From contig JAJRVZ010000047.1 of assembly GCA_024277055.1 (NCBI GenBank), positions 1 to 42,287 of the forward strand: a stretch of DNA of 42,287 bases, given 5' to 3'. This DNA comes from Calditrichota bacterium. GTDB taxonomy: Bacteria > Calditrichota > Calditrichia > JAJRVZ01. The notes below the pieces were generated by a model that was given only the letters and a program-made list of their open reading frames with translations, made no database searches and had not been told where the DNA came from. Shown here piece by piece: positions 1 to 9,947 of the stretch; positions within the stretch are counted from its first letter, which is position 1; each line of letters starts with the position of its first letter. The position numbers were made by a program, and so were the translations under genes.

Positions 1-1651
1 CCAGTTCCCGTATATTTCCCGGCCAAGAATATTTGCAGAGTTGCTGCATCACTTCATCTGAAATTGCGTTTATGGAGCGGTTGTGAATTTTGTTGAATTT
101 TTCAATAAAATGACGGCACAGGTATTCTATATCGCCGGCCCGCTCGCGCAACGCGGGTAAGTGAATATGTACGGTATTCAATCGATAGAACAGATCCGGT
201 CGAAATTTGCCTTCCTTGATCAGAGCATCCATTTTCCGGTTTGTGGCCGCCAGGATTCGAACATTCACGGAAATGGGATTTGGATTCCCCAGGCGCATTA
301 TTTCCCGTTCCTGCAATACCCGCAACAGTTTTACCTGAATGATGCCGGGTATATCGCCGACTTCGTCCAGAAACAGCGTCCCCCCGCTTGCCAGTTCGAT
401 TAAGCCCTTCTTTTTCACGGCCGCACCGGTGAACGCCCCCTTTTCGTAACCGAACAATTCTCCTTCGAGAAGCGTTTCCGGAATGGCGCTGCAATTTACG
501 GCAATAAAAGGCCCTTCGGCGCGGCGTGAATGCTCATGAATCGCCCGTGCTACCAGTTCTTTACCCGTACCCGTTTCCCCGGTAATCAGAACGCTGATAT
601 CGGTCGGGGCAACTCTGCGGGTCAATTCAAATATTTTTTGCATCACCCTGTCCCGGGCAATCATACCGCTGAACCTGAAACGCTCGGCGGAATACAGCCA
701 ATGGTAAAATCCGGCGACCAGTTGTTCAATATCTTTATATCTGCTTTGCAGGTACGAGCGTCTTCTTGACAAATTCAATTTGATGATACTGTTGATACTT
801 TCAACAGACTGGAAAAAGATATTGGGAAATTTGGCTGACGCGTATTGCGCTTTTACGTTTTCAGTCTGGAAAACAAGGTACAGGTTTTCTCTGTAATTTT
901 TCGCAACCTGCACAATATTCTGAATAATTCCATCATCATCATTTTGTGTGTTTATGATAAGCGCCGGCCTGGAAAGAATGTTTTCCAGTTGTGACAATTC
1001 GACAGGAATCAGACTATGTTTTACGGCAATATCATAGGCCTGTGAAAACTTGGAACTCAGCAATTGTGCCGGCTGATGTATTATTGATTTAAAATAACCG
1101 GCGAAACTTAAAACGGTATTTTTATCATGACCGATCAGAATCAGCTGGTGTCCGCTGATATCATCAACTATTTTGCAGGCAATATCCTTTATGGCATCGC
1201 CGGCATTTATGCCGTATTTTTTCATTTCATCACTCTGCAGAACCTGTTCCGTAAAATCGATCGCCAGGCGGTAGAGCTGGGTAAGAACCGGCCCGGAAAG
1301 TTCGAGATCGAGTGAGAGATTAAACGCTTCCTTGTACTGTGTAAGTTTTGCGGGGTCTGCCGCGACAGGATCATGAACTCCCATCATGATTTCAAAAAAG
1401 CGTTTTGCGGCTTCCTGCTGGTGTAATACTGTCGGGTTGGTTACCGAACGATTGAAAACTTCCGCACAGACTGACCGGAGAAAAGGAACCGTTTCGGTTC
1501 CGAAAATAAATATATCATATCTGCCGTTTGAGTTCAGTACAAGACATTCTTCGACACAATGTTCTTCCATTACCGGTTGGATTTTTTCCAGTATATCCGC
1601 TCCGACAGGATTTTTATTACTGTCCGCTATTTCAAAATGTGATAAATACAT
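1..1651 (-). CDS. Sigma-54-dependent transcriptional activator (AAA+) with N-terminal degenerate glutamyl-tRNA reductase (HemA)-like region; partial, C-terminus beyond left edge
   Basis: Manual reverse-strand translation from ATG at 1651 is open to position 1. AAA+ part: ..[80 protein letters not shown] (Walker A, GAFTGA, Walker B). N-terminal ~320 aa: [160 protein letters not shown], which follows the GluTR domain order. Confidence 0.9.
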   Translation of the reverse strand, partial: [550 protein letters not shown]

Positions 1652-1654
1652 GGT

Positions 1655-2470
1655 TTAATGAAATGAATGTAATTTCGAAAAATAATTGTTAATTACCAGC
1701 ATGGAAAAAATAATCCAGCTGTAGCCGATGATAGAAAAATAGGCCAAACGGTTTCCGGGCCAGTTCAGTTTCTTTTTCCCCAGAAGTGCAAGACCGAAAA
1801 TGAGCCAGGAAATCAGCACGGCGATTAATTTGGGGTCCCAGGACCAATAGGTGCCCCAGGCCGTTTTTCCTGTAATCGCTCCAAGCACAATTCCAAAACT
1901 GTTGAACACAAATCCAAGCGCCAGGCTCAGATGGATTTTTTTTTCAAGAAATGATAGAGAAGGAAGCCGCTCATAAAAATATCCCAGATGCGTGCTTTTT
2001 ATTTCATGAAAAAGAAGCACATACATTAACCCGGATAAAAATGAAAGTGAAAAGGCTGCATACGCCAGCAGATTGAAAATTACATGTACTTCAAAATACA
2101 GGTTTTTTAAAATTTCCGGTGTTGGTGCGGAAACTTCAATAAACAGCATTGCGATTGAATGCAGAATAAAAATAATGCCGGCATGAAAAACGCCCAGAGC
2201 ATAGGACCGTTCTTTAACTATCACTATCCTGTTTAAAACAGCAAAAAACCAGATAAATGTTGTAATTGCCTGAAATGGATCATTCAGCGGTAAATGGCCC
2301 TTTTCCACGCTGAGCATTACCAGAAAAACCGTATGCAAAATTAACCCGAAGACGAAACTTAATCTGGCCGGCCGTAATTCCTTTTCATTTTGAGACTTGA
2401 AATACTTAAAATAAAAATATGCTGAAATAGCATAGGAAACGGGACCGAGAACTCTTAAGAAAACTATCAT
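1655..2470 (-). CDS. Cytochrome c assembly protein, CcsA/HemX-like
   Basis: Multi-TM protein with the WGTYWSWDPK tryptophan-rich motif; stop lies 4 nt before the start of the downstream activator. Confidence 0.85.
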   Translation of the reverse strand: MIVFLRVLGPVSYAISAYFYFKYFKSQNEKELRPARLSFVFGLILHTVFLVMLSVEKGHLPLNDPFQAITTFIWFFAVLNRIVIVKERSYALGVFHAGIIFILHSIAMLFIEVSAPTPEILKNLYFEVHVIFNLLAYAAFSLSFLSGLMYVLLFHEIKSTHLGYFYERLPSLSFLEKKIHLSLALGFVFNSFGIVLGAITGKTAWGTYWSWDPKLIAVLISWLIFGLALLGKKKLNWPGNRLAYFSIIGYSWIIFSMLVINNYFSKLHSFH

Positions 2471-2518
2471 TTTAAATGTTTCAGTTTGGAATCATACATT
2501 TTGTTTCAAAATTAAACA

Positions 2519-2548
2519 AGTATAATACAAAAAAGCCATGTAATGCAA
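2519..2548 (-). promoter_or_regulatory. Candidate sigma-70-type promoter for ccsA-activator operon
   Basis: Minus strand TTGCAT - 18 nt - TATACT, about 50 nt upstream of the ccsA start. Confidence 0.35.
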
Positions 2549-2565
2549 GATAAAAAACTATCTAC

Positions 2566-2592
2566 AAAAACCCCCGGTATGTAAACCGGGGG
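2566..2592 (-). terminator. Intrinsic terminator-like hairpin (minus-strand read-out of gatB)
   Basis: Perfect 8-bp stem CCCCCGGT/ACCGGGGG (2571-2578/2585-2592), 6-nt loop, flanked by AAAAA on the plus strand (T-run on minus). Confidence 0.6.
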
Positions 2593-2835
2593 CTGATCAG
2601 CAAACAACAGGTATTGTTGTTTAGGGAGGAACTGTTGTGGGATAACATTAATAGGGATTTAATACTACAAAATGAATGCCAAAAATATATGTGCTTATGC
2701 GTATTGTACAAACTGTTAATTTTTAAGGGATTATCAATCAATACCACTTTTGAGGTTTCGCAGATTACCGGGTTCTTGATTTCAATCTGAAACACCGGGT
2801 TTATATTTGAAACAAGAATACGGAGAATGATTTGT

Positions 2836-4290
2836 TCAGGGGGATAATAATCTCAGCAAAATGGAATTAACAATTTTAGGATTGGCCTTTCCTGCGGATT
2901 TACGCATTACCTGTCCCACGAAAAAACCTATTAACCCGGTTTTTCCGTTTTTGTATGCGTTCACTTCATCGGGATACTCAGCCAGTACTTCTTTTACCAT
3001 GGATTCTATGGCGGAGTCGTCCGAAACCTGAATAAGCCCCATTTCCTTCACGATTACATCTGCCGACTTATCGGAAGTCAGCAAAACATCAAACACCTTT
3101 TTTGCGGCACTGCTGCTTATTTTTCCTTCACGGATCAGTTTCAACAATTCCGCAAATCGTATTTCGGAAATGGGAAATTCTTTAATTTCAATTTTCTTAT
3201 CGTTCAATACCCGCAGTACATCACCGAGAACCCAGTTGCTCACCAGTTTTGCGTCATTGATAATTTTTACGGTTTGTTCATAATAATCCGCCAGTTCTCT
3301 TGAGGAAGTGAGAATTTCCGCATCATATTCCGGTAAACCGTATTGATCCATAAACCGTTGACGACGGACTGCCGGCAATTCCGGTAGCATCTTTTTCAAT
3401 TGCCGTACATAATCCTCTGCAATCTCCAGACGAACGAGATCGGGATCGGGAAAATAGCGATAATCGTGAGCCTCTTCTTTCACCCGCATAATCTGTGCAG
3501 TACCGGATGACGGATCCCACAAAAGTGTGGCCTGTTCAACCGTCCGACCGGATTCCAGCAGTGAAACCTGACGCTGGATTTCGTAGGTCAGTGCATTTTC
3601 TACATTGCGCAGAGAATTCATATTTTTAAGCTCTGTTTTCGTCCCCAGTTCCGTTTCGCCCTTTCTTCGCACCGAAACATTTGCATCGCAGCGCAGGCTG
3701 CCCTGTTCCATGTTTCCATCACATATCCGGAGGTAACGAACCAGTTGGCGGATTAAAGACAAATAGGCGTGGGCCTGTTGCGGCGTTCGCAAATCCGGCT
3801 CCGTGACGATTTCAATTAACGGCGTACCGCAACGATTTAAGTCCACCAGCGAACTTCCCGCGTCTACAAAATCTTCATCGTGCACACTCTTTCCGGCATC
3901 TTCTTCAAGGTGGATGCGATTAATGCGGATAGTGTGCTTTTCACCATCTGTTTCAACCTCAACCCGGCCGTTTTTACAGATGGGATGTTCAAATTGAGAT
4001 ATTTGGTAGCCTTTGGGCAAATCCGGATAGAAATAATTTTTCCTGGCAAAAACATTATGTTCGGATATGGTGCAATTGGTGGCAAGACCCATTTTTATTG
4101 CGAATTCCACCGCCTTTTCATTTAAAACCGGGAGAACGCCGGGCATTCCCAGGCAAACGGGACAGGTCTGTGAATTCGGTTCCGCGCCGAATCGTGCGCT
4201 GCAGCCGCAAAATATCTTGGTAATGGTGCTGAGCTGGGCATGAACTTCGAGCCCGATCACCGCTTCATATTTATCTTCTGAAATAGTCAT
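2836..4290 (-). CDS. gatB: Aspartyl/glutamyl-tRNA(Asn/Gln) amidotransferase subunit B
   Basis: [41 protein letters not shown] motifs; adjacent gatA. Confidence 0.97.
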   Translation of the reverse strand: MTISEDKYEAVIGLEVHAQLSTITKIFCGCSARFGAEPNSQTCPVCLGMPGVLPVLNEKAVEFAIKMGLATNCTISEHNVFARKNYFYPDLPKGYQISQFEHPICKNGRVEVETDGEKHTIRINRIHLEEDAGKSVHDEDFVDAGSSLVDLNRCGTPLIEIVTEPDLRTPQQAHAYLSLIRQLVRYLRICDGNMEQGSLRCDANVSVRRKGETELGTKTELKNMNSLRNVENALTYEIQRQVSLLESGRTVEQATLLWDPSSGTAQIMRVKEEAHDYRYFPDPDLVRLEIAEDYVRQLKKMLPELPAVRRQRFMDQYGLPEYDAEILTSSRELADYYEQTVKIINDAKLVSNWVLGDVLRVLNDKKIEIKEFPISEIRFAELLKLIREGKISSSAAKKVFDVLLTSDKSADVIVKEMGLIQVSDDSAIESMVKEVLAEYPDEVNAYKNGKTGLIGFFVGQVMRKSAGKANPKIVNSILLRLLSP

Positions 4291-4293
4291 TGA

Positions 4294-5715
4294 TCACTTA
4301 AAATTTTTCTCTACAAAATCCGCTACCCGAAACAATTTTCCTTCCTCAAACGCATTCGCCATGAATTGCACACCGATGGGCAGACCGGAGGCATCCATAC
4401 CAACAGGAACATTTATTCCGCAGATGCCGGCGAGGTTGGCGGAAACCGTAAATATATCGGAAAGGTACATTTCGAGGGGATCACTGATTTTTTCCCCCAT
4501 GGCAAATGCCGTAGCCGGTGTAGTCGGGGTTAGAATCGTATCAACTTTTCCGAAAGCTTCATCGAATTCTTTTTTGATCAAATGCCTTACCTGCAGGGCT
4601 TTTTTATAATAGGCATCGTAATATCCCGAGGAGAGCACATAGGTTCCGAGCATGATACGGCGACGGACTTCTTCTCCGAAACCGTTTTGCCGGGTACTCC
4701 GGTACATTCCGGCCAGCGTTTCCTGCCGATCATCCCGGTAACCGTACCGTACGCCGTCAAATCGGGCCAGGTTGGAACTGGCCTCGGCCGTTGCGATGAT
4801 ATAGTAAGCGGCGATGCCGAATTCAAGTGTTTTTTCCAGTGAAATTTCAACGATTTCCGCCCCGCTTGCTTGCAGGTAATCGGTAAGTTTTTGCAGTCGG
4901 TCGCCGATCTCTGGCTGGATACCTTTTTCGAGCACCGCCCTGTTTACACCGATGCGTATTCCCCTGATATCACGATTGATGAACGAATGAAAATCCGGAA
5001 CAGGTTCACGACTCGATGTGGAATCCCTTTCATCATGGCCGGAAATTACCCCCAGGATTAACGCTGCATCATCCACGGTTCCGGTCAGTGGGCCGATCTG
5101 GTCCAGTGAAGAGGCAAAAGCGACCAGTCCGAAACGTGAAACCCGGCCGTACGTCGGCTTCAAACCGACGACACCGCTGAATGCAGCCGGTTGTCGAATC
5201 GAACCGCCCGTATCACTTCCCAGTGCGGCCTGTGCCATACCCGCCGCCACTGCAACAGCCGAACCGCCGCTCGACCCGCCCGGTACCCTGGATTCATCAA
5301 CAGAGTTTTTAACATTGCCGAAATATGAGTTTTCATTGGAAGAACCCATGGCAAATTCGTCCATATTGGTTTTACCGATAAAAACCGCTCCGGCATCCGT
5401 CAACTTTCTAATAACAGTGGCATCAAACGGTGAATTAAAGTTTTCGAGGATTCTTGAAGCGCACGATGTTCTGACACCGGCAATATTGATATTGTCCTTA
5501 ATGGCGAATATGGTGCCGGCGAGCGGCCCCGGGTCGGCTCCTCTGGAAATCTCTTCGTCAATCCAGCCTGCTCGTTGCATCGCCCGTTCATTCAGTAAAG
5601 TAATGAAAGCGTTGAGATGTGAATATTCATCACATTTTTTCTGAAAGGATTGAAGGGATTCCGCGGCCGAAAGCTTACCCCTTTTAATTTCCCGAACGTA
5701 TTCACGAAGAGTCAT
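4294..5715 (-). CDS. gatA: Aspartyl/glutamyl-tRNA(Asn/Gln) amidotransferase subunit A
   Basis: Amidase signature [32 protein letters not shown]. Confidence 0.97.
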   Translation of the reverse strand: MTLREYVREIKRGKLSAAESLQSFQKKCDEYSHLNAFITLLNERAMQRAGWIDEEISRGADPGPLAGTIFAIKDNINIAGVRTSCASRILENFNSPFDATVIRKLTDAGAVFIGKTNMDEFAMGSSNENSYFGNVKNSVDESRVPGGSSGGSAVAVAAGMAQAALGSDTGGSIRQPAAFSGVVGLKPTYGRVSRFGLVAFASSLDQIGPLTGTVDDAALILGVISGHDERDSTSSREPVPDFHSFINRDIRGIRIGVNRAVLEKGIQPEIGDRLQKLTDYLQASGAEIVEISLEKTLEFGIAAYYIIATAEASSNLARFDGVRYGYRDDRQETLAGMYRSTRQNGFGEEVRRRIMLGTYVLSSGYYDAYYKKALQVRHLIKKEFDEAFGKVDTILTPTTPATAFAMGEKISDPLEMYLSDIFTVSANLAGICGINVPVGMDASGLPIGVQFMANAFEEGKLFRVADFVEKNFK

Positions 5716-5954
5716 TCAGGCTTTTTTTCCTTCATTTCTTCACCGGATTCGGCCGATTCGTTGTTTTGCACTTTCGGTTTTGATTGATCTGTGGTATTCA
5801 CGTTGAATTCATCCTGTATTTCACTGGTTGCCTTTTTGAATTCACGAATACCTTTTCCCAATCCCTGGGCCAGTTCAGGCAGTTTTTTGGCACCAAAGAT
5901 CAGCAGGATAATGAACATAATGATGATCAATTCGGTTGGGCCGATACCAAACAT
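5712..5954 (-). CDS. tatA: Twin-arginine translocase TatA/TatE family subunit
   Basis: [41 protein letters not shown]; 4-nt overlap with gatA. Confidence 0.93.
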   Translation of the reverse strand: MFGIGPTELIIIMFIILLIFGAKKLPELAQGLGKGIREFKKATSEIQDEFNVNTTDQSKPKVQNNESAESGEEMKEKKPE

Positions 5955-5972
5955 AGTATACCACCTTTCAAT

Positions 5973-6236
5973 TTAATCTATCCACCGTAGAGCATATGCG
6001 GCAATCAGAATGCCGATTATGCCTGTAATATTCAGTTTTATCGAAAATCCCAACGTAAGCGTCAGGATGATAATATTCAATGTACCCGGTCCGATACTGG
6101 CGGTAGCGGATTTCAAAAAGAAATCCTTGACCACGCCCGCCGGAACCAGGAAAGCAATAACTTCACCAAGGGCGCTTCCTATCATGGCCCCGACAAATAT
6201 TATAAATATAATGAATCCGAGACTTTTTCTGCGCAT
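5973..6236 (-). CDS. DUF4321-like small membrane protein
   Basis: 87 aa with two predicted TM segments, SALGEVIAFLVP..; in operon context. Confidence 0.6.
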   Translation of the reverse strand: MRRKSLGFIIFIIFVGAMIGSALGEVIAFLVPAGVVKDFFLKSATASIGPGTLNIIILTLTLGFSIKLNITGIIGILIAAYALRWID

Positions 6237-6238
6237 AT

Positions 6239-6946
6239 TTAATTTCCTGATATACCGTTAACGAGCGATTTCAGGATTTTCAATCCATCGTCATGTTTCA
6301 GCAATGATTCCACGCGACGTTCCGGGTGGGGCATCATGCCGAGAACATTTCCCGACTTATTAATAACCCCGGCAATATTGGCAACAGACCCATTCGGATT
6401 AAACCGCCGGTCTGTTTCACCTTTTTCATTGCTGTACCGGAACAGAATCTGTGCATTTTCTTCCAGTTCCCGCAGGGTATCTTCATCACAATAATAATTG
6501 CCGTCGCCATGGGCAATCGGTATACTGAGCACTTCCCTTTCACGGCAAAGACCGGTGAAAACAGACCGATTGTTTTCAACCCGTAAATATACATCTCTGC
6601 ATACAAATTTGCGATGCACGTTTTTATGCAAGGCACCGGGCAACAGATGAGACTCCGTCAGAATCTGAAAACCGTTACAGATGCCGACGACATATCCGCC
6701 TTTTTCAGCATGTTTCACCACCTCTTTCATGACGGGTGAGAAACGGGCGATTGCTCCGCTGCGCAGGTAATCCCCGTACGAAAATCCGCCCGGAAGCACA
6801 ACAAGGTCATAACTGCTGAGATTGCTTTCTTTATGCCAGATAAAATCGGTTTGTGCACCCAAGACCTTTTTGAAAGCATAATAAATATCATGATCACAAT
6901 TGGACCCGGGAAATATTATCACTGCTGTTTTCATATTAATCCTCAA
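6239..6946 (-). CDS. purQ: Phosphoribosylformylglycinamidine synthase subunit PurQ
   Basis: [50 protein letters not shown]. Confidence 0.96.
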   Translation of the reverse strand: MRINMKTAVIIFPGSNCDHDIYYAFKKVLGAQTDFIWHKESNLSSYDLVVLPGGFSYGDYLRSGAIARFSPVMKEVVKHAEKGGYVVGICNGFQILTESHLLPGALHKNVHRKFVCRDVYLRVENNRSVFTGLCREREVLSIPIAHGDGNYYCDEDTLRELEENAQILFRYSNEKGETDRRFNPNGSVANIAGVINKSGNVLGMMPHPERRVESLLKHDDGLKILKSLVNGISGN

Positions 6947-7202
6947 TCGTGTAATCGTACACTTCCATGATCGGATTGGCCAGCAGTTTATCGCAAATCT
7001 TTCGGGTTTCCTCTTCCGCCTGTTCCCGATTATTATGATTGAACACCATTTCTACAAAACGTCCGATCCGCACTTCCTCTACGTCACCGAATTGCATGTC
7101 ACTCAATGCATGGTGAACCGCCTTGCCCTGCGGATCCAGGATATTTTTCTTCAGACGAATAATGATATTAGCTTTCAATTTTCTTTTCCTGTAAAGTGTC
7201 AT
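6936..7202 (-). CDS. purS: Phosphoribosylformylglycinamidine synthase subunit PurS
   Basis: [24 protein letters not shown]..; ORF-track start (7250) is too long. MTLYRKRK.. (7202) or a TTG at 7178 is more likely. Overlaps purQ and pssA. Confidence 0.85.
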   Translation of the reverse strand: MTLYRKRKLKANIIIRLKKNILDPQGKAVHHALSDMQFGDVEEVRIGRFVEMVFNHNNREQAEEETRKICDKLLANPIMEVYDYTIED

Positions 7203-7905
7203 TTGTCTTGAACAGTTTGATAATCCACCCGAACAGCCCGGAAAGAACATAAATCGACATGAGAGGAAACAATATCTGTCTCGGGTAAATAACCAGCATA
7301 ATTGCTCCGACCAGCAGACAGAAAATCTTCAGTTTATCCAGCATTGATCCTTTCAGGGAAAGGTTCGGCATGGTTTCGTATCGCAATGTGCTGACCATTA
7401 AAACGGAAACAACAAAAATAAGTGCCAGCATTATTCGCGGCTCTGCATGGGGTGTACCGAAATAGTGAATCTGAAAAATCACAAAACTGGCAAGGGTAAG
7501 CGCCGCGGCCGGTATGGGCAATCCGCTGAAATAGCTTTTGTCAAATCCTTTCAGTTGTGCATTAAAACGCGCCAGGCGAATACTGCCGAACAGCAGCGGG
7601 AGAAAACTGACCATCACCCCGATCATTCCCATCGATTTAAAATACAATTCATACATCAGTGCGGAAGGTGCAAATCCGAACGAGACCACGTCTGCAAGCG
7701 AATCGTACTCCACCCCAAACTGGCTTGCGGATTTGGTGAATCTGGCCACTTTTCCGTCCATTGTATCGAGAAAAGCGGAAGCGAATATCAGCCACGCAGC
7801 TAAAGTATAGTTCGATTCGAATGCGTAAATAATGGAGAGAAATCCACAAAACATATTCCCGATGGTGAAGAAACTTGGAACAATGCTGCGGGAAACTTTT
7901 ACCAT
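7168..7905 (-). CDS. pssA: CDP-diacylglycerol--serine O-phosphatidyltransferase
   Basis: CDP-alcohol phosphatidyltransferase motif FLDTMDGKVARFTKSASQFGVEYDSLADVVSFG. Confidence 0.93.
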   Translation of the reverse strand: MVKVSRSIVPSFFTIGNMFCGFLSIIYAFESNYTLAAWLIFASAFLDTMDGKVARFTKSASQFGVEYDSLADVVSFGFAPSALMYELYFKSMGMIGVMVSFLPLLFGSIRLARFNAQLKGFDKSYFSGLPIPAAALTLASFVIFQIHYFGTPHAEPRIMLALIFVVSVLMVSTLRYETMPNLSLKGSMLDKLKIFCLLVGAIMLVIYPRQILFPLMSIYVLSGLFGWIIKLFKTNDTLQEKKIES

Positions 7906-7906
7906 A

Positions 7907-8551
7907 TTATTTGAACTCCCCGATAATGGTTTCTCCCCCGATCACCTTATCTTCCAACCCCACCTTCAGTTCCACATTTTCCGGAAAGAACATGTCCACC
8001 CTTGAACCATAACGAATAAGCCCGAATCGTTCTCCGGCCTCAACACTGTCCCCTTCCGCGGCGTGACACACGATTCGCCTCGCAATAATGCCTGCGATCT
8101 GCTTGAACAGCAGTTTCCCTTTCTCGTTGCGAACACCGATAACCGTCTGTTCGTTTTTTTCCGAAGCTTTTTCGGCAAATGCCACCAGAAATTCTCCGGG
8201 AATGTATTTAAAAAATTCCACTTTGCCGCTAACCGGCATGCGATTGACATGAACATTGAATACCGAAAGAAATATGCTCAGCCGCTTCACTTTTGATTTG
8301 AAATAATACGGCTCTTCCACCTCTTCAATGGCGATCACCGTACCGTCCGCAGGAGAAAGAATCAGATTCTCACCGACGGGAATATTGCGTTCAGGATCAC
8401 GAAAAAAGTAAAAATTGAACAGAAAAACAATTCCTATCAACACTGTAATAATTTTTAACCACAGTTGCGGATAATAAAACGTAATTACCAGGGAAATTAA
8501 AAACAGAATCGTCGTTATCCCGATAACCTTGTACCCGTCTGCTGCTATCAT
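7907..8551 (-). CDS. psd: Phosphatidylserine decarboxylase
   Basis: ILSPADGTV, FNVHVNRMPVSGKV, RYGSRVDMFFP; adjacent to pssA. Confidence 0.92.
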   Translation of the reverse strand: MIAADGYKVIGITTILFLISLVITFYYPQLWLKIITVLIGIVFLFNFYFFRDPERNIPVGENLILSPADGTVIAIEEVEEPYYFKSKVKRLSIFLSVFNVHVNRMPVSGKVEFFKYIPGEFLVAFAEKASEKNEQTVIGVRNEKGKLLFKQIAGIIARRIVCHAAEGDSVEAGERFGLIRYGSRVDMFFPENVELKVGLEDKVIGGETIIGEFK

Positions 8552-8646
8552 AATACTCCTGTTAAATGAAAATGTAGTTAATATATTCCGCTTTGCCGCA
8601 GGATAACACCCCTTCGTTCCGGACGATTTAATTTACTGAATTTTTA

Positions 8647-9942
8647 TTACAGCAAACCCGTTTTTTTAAAAATTGCATCGACTCGACTCAGGCGGTTTTT
8701 CAGGTTACAAATGGCTGAAATCTCATCCGGTGGCAATAGTGCCGTCAATTCTTCGTCACCGGTCAGCACCTCGGCGAAAGGCAGGTTCTTTTCCCAGACT
8801 TTCATGGCATTTCGCTGCACCATACGGTAGGCCTGTTCCCGGCTGACTCCTTTGCGGGTCAGCGCCAGCAATACGGCCTGTGAATAGTACAGTCCTTTGG
8901 TTTTTTCGAGGTTTGTCTGCATGTTTTCCGGATGCACGACTAAATTACCGATCAGATCGACTGCCTTTACGAGCATATAATACAATGCCATCGTACTGTC
9001 GGGAACGATGATCCGTTCAACCGACGAATGAGAAATATCCCTTTCGTGCCACAGGGCTATATTTTCCATCGCGGCATGGGCATTGGCACGCAGTATCCTG
9101 GCCATGCCGGTGATGCGTTCACAGACAATCGGGTTTTTTTTGTGCGGCATTGCCGAAGAGCCTTTTTGTCCACTGGAAAAATATTCCTCGGCCTCGAGCA
9201 CCTCCGTGCGCTGCAAATGTCTGATCTCCACCGCTATTTTTTCCAGGGTTGCCCCGATAAGCGCCAGCACCTGCATGTAGCAGGCGTGCCGGTCCCTTTG
9301 CAATATTTGTGTTGAAATATTTGCCGGTTTCAGGCCGAGGCGCCGGCAAACATGGGCCTCAACCGCCGGGTCGATATGATCATACGTTCCCACGGCACCC
9401 GAAACCTGCCCAACCGAAATGGTTTCAATTGCATCGTTCAAACGAACCAGTTGCCGGCGGCATTCGTCGTACCACAGGGCCATTTTCAATCCGAAAGTGG
9501 TAGGTTCGGCGTGCACACCGTGCGAACGCCCGATCATAACGAAATCTTTGGTTTCCAGGGCTCGTTTTTTCAAAACATCAATCAGGGCATTCAGTTTTTC
9601 CCTGATCAACTCTCCCGCCTGTTTCATTTGCACGGCCAGCGCAGTATCAAGTACATCGGAAGAGGTCATTCCATAGTGCACGTAGCGGCTGTTCTCGCCC
9701 ATATGCTCGGCAATATTTGTCAGAAAGGCGATAACATCGTGTTTAACTTCAGCTTCAATTTCGAGAATGCGCTTCACCTCAAACCGGCCTTTTTCCCGCA
9801 GATCAATTACAGCCTTTTCCGGCACGATACCCTGCTCAGCCAATGCCTCAAGGGCGTACAATTCAATTTCAAGCCAGATGGAAAACCGGTTCTCATCACT
9901 CCATATTCTCGAAATCTCCGGCAACGAATAACGGTCGATCAT
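8647..9942 (-). CDS. purB: Adenylosuccinate lyase
   Basis: MIDRYSLPEISRIWSDENRFSIWLEIE.., fumarase-superfamily signature GSSAMPHKKNP. Confidence 0.96.
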   Translation of the reverse strand: MIDRYSLPEISRIWSDENRFSIWLEIELYALEALAEQGIVPEKAVIDLREKGRFEVKRILEIEAEVKHDVIAFLTNIAEHMGENSRYVHYGMTSSDVLDTALAVQMKQAGELIREKLNALIDVLKKRALETKDFVMIGRSHGVHAEPTTFGLKMALWYDECRRQLVRLNDAIETISVGQVSGAVGTYDHIDPAVEAHVCRRLGLKPANISTQILQRDRHACYMQVLALIGATLEKIAVEIRHLQRTEVLEAEEYFSSGQKGSSAMPHKKNPIVCERITGMARILRANAHAAMENIALWHERDISHSSVERIIVPDSTMALYYMLVKAVDLIGNLVVHPENMQTNLEKTKGLYYSQAVLLALTRKGVSREQAYRMVQRNAMKVWEKNLPFAEVLTGDEELTALLPPDEISAICNLKNRLSRVDAIFKKTGLL

Positions 9943-9947
9943 AATAA

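Noticed and set aside
102-494. 130 aa minus-strand ORF in the track
   Set aside because: Wrong frame over the sigma-54 AAA+ domain; the true frame is open from 1651 to 1 and carries all family motifs.
2562-2795. 77 aa minus-strand ORF
   Set aside because: Runs through the GC-rich hairpin; no domain similarity; more consistent with intergenic sequence.
5018-5644. 208 aa plus-strand ORF
   Set aside because: Antisense to gatA, with low-complexity Ser/Pro/Ala composition typical of shadow ORFs; gatA is unambiguous.
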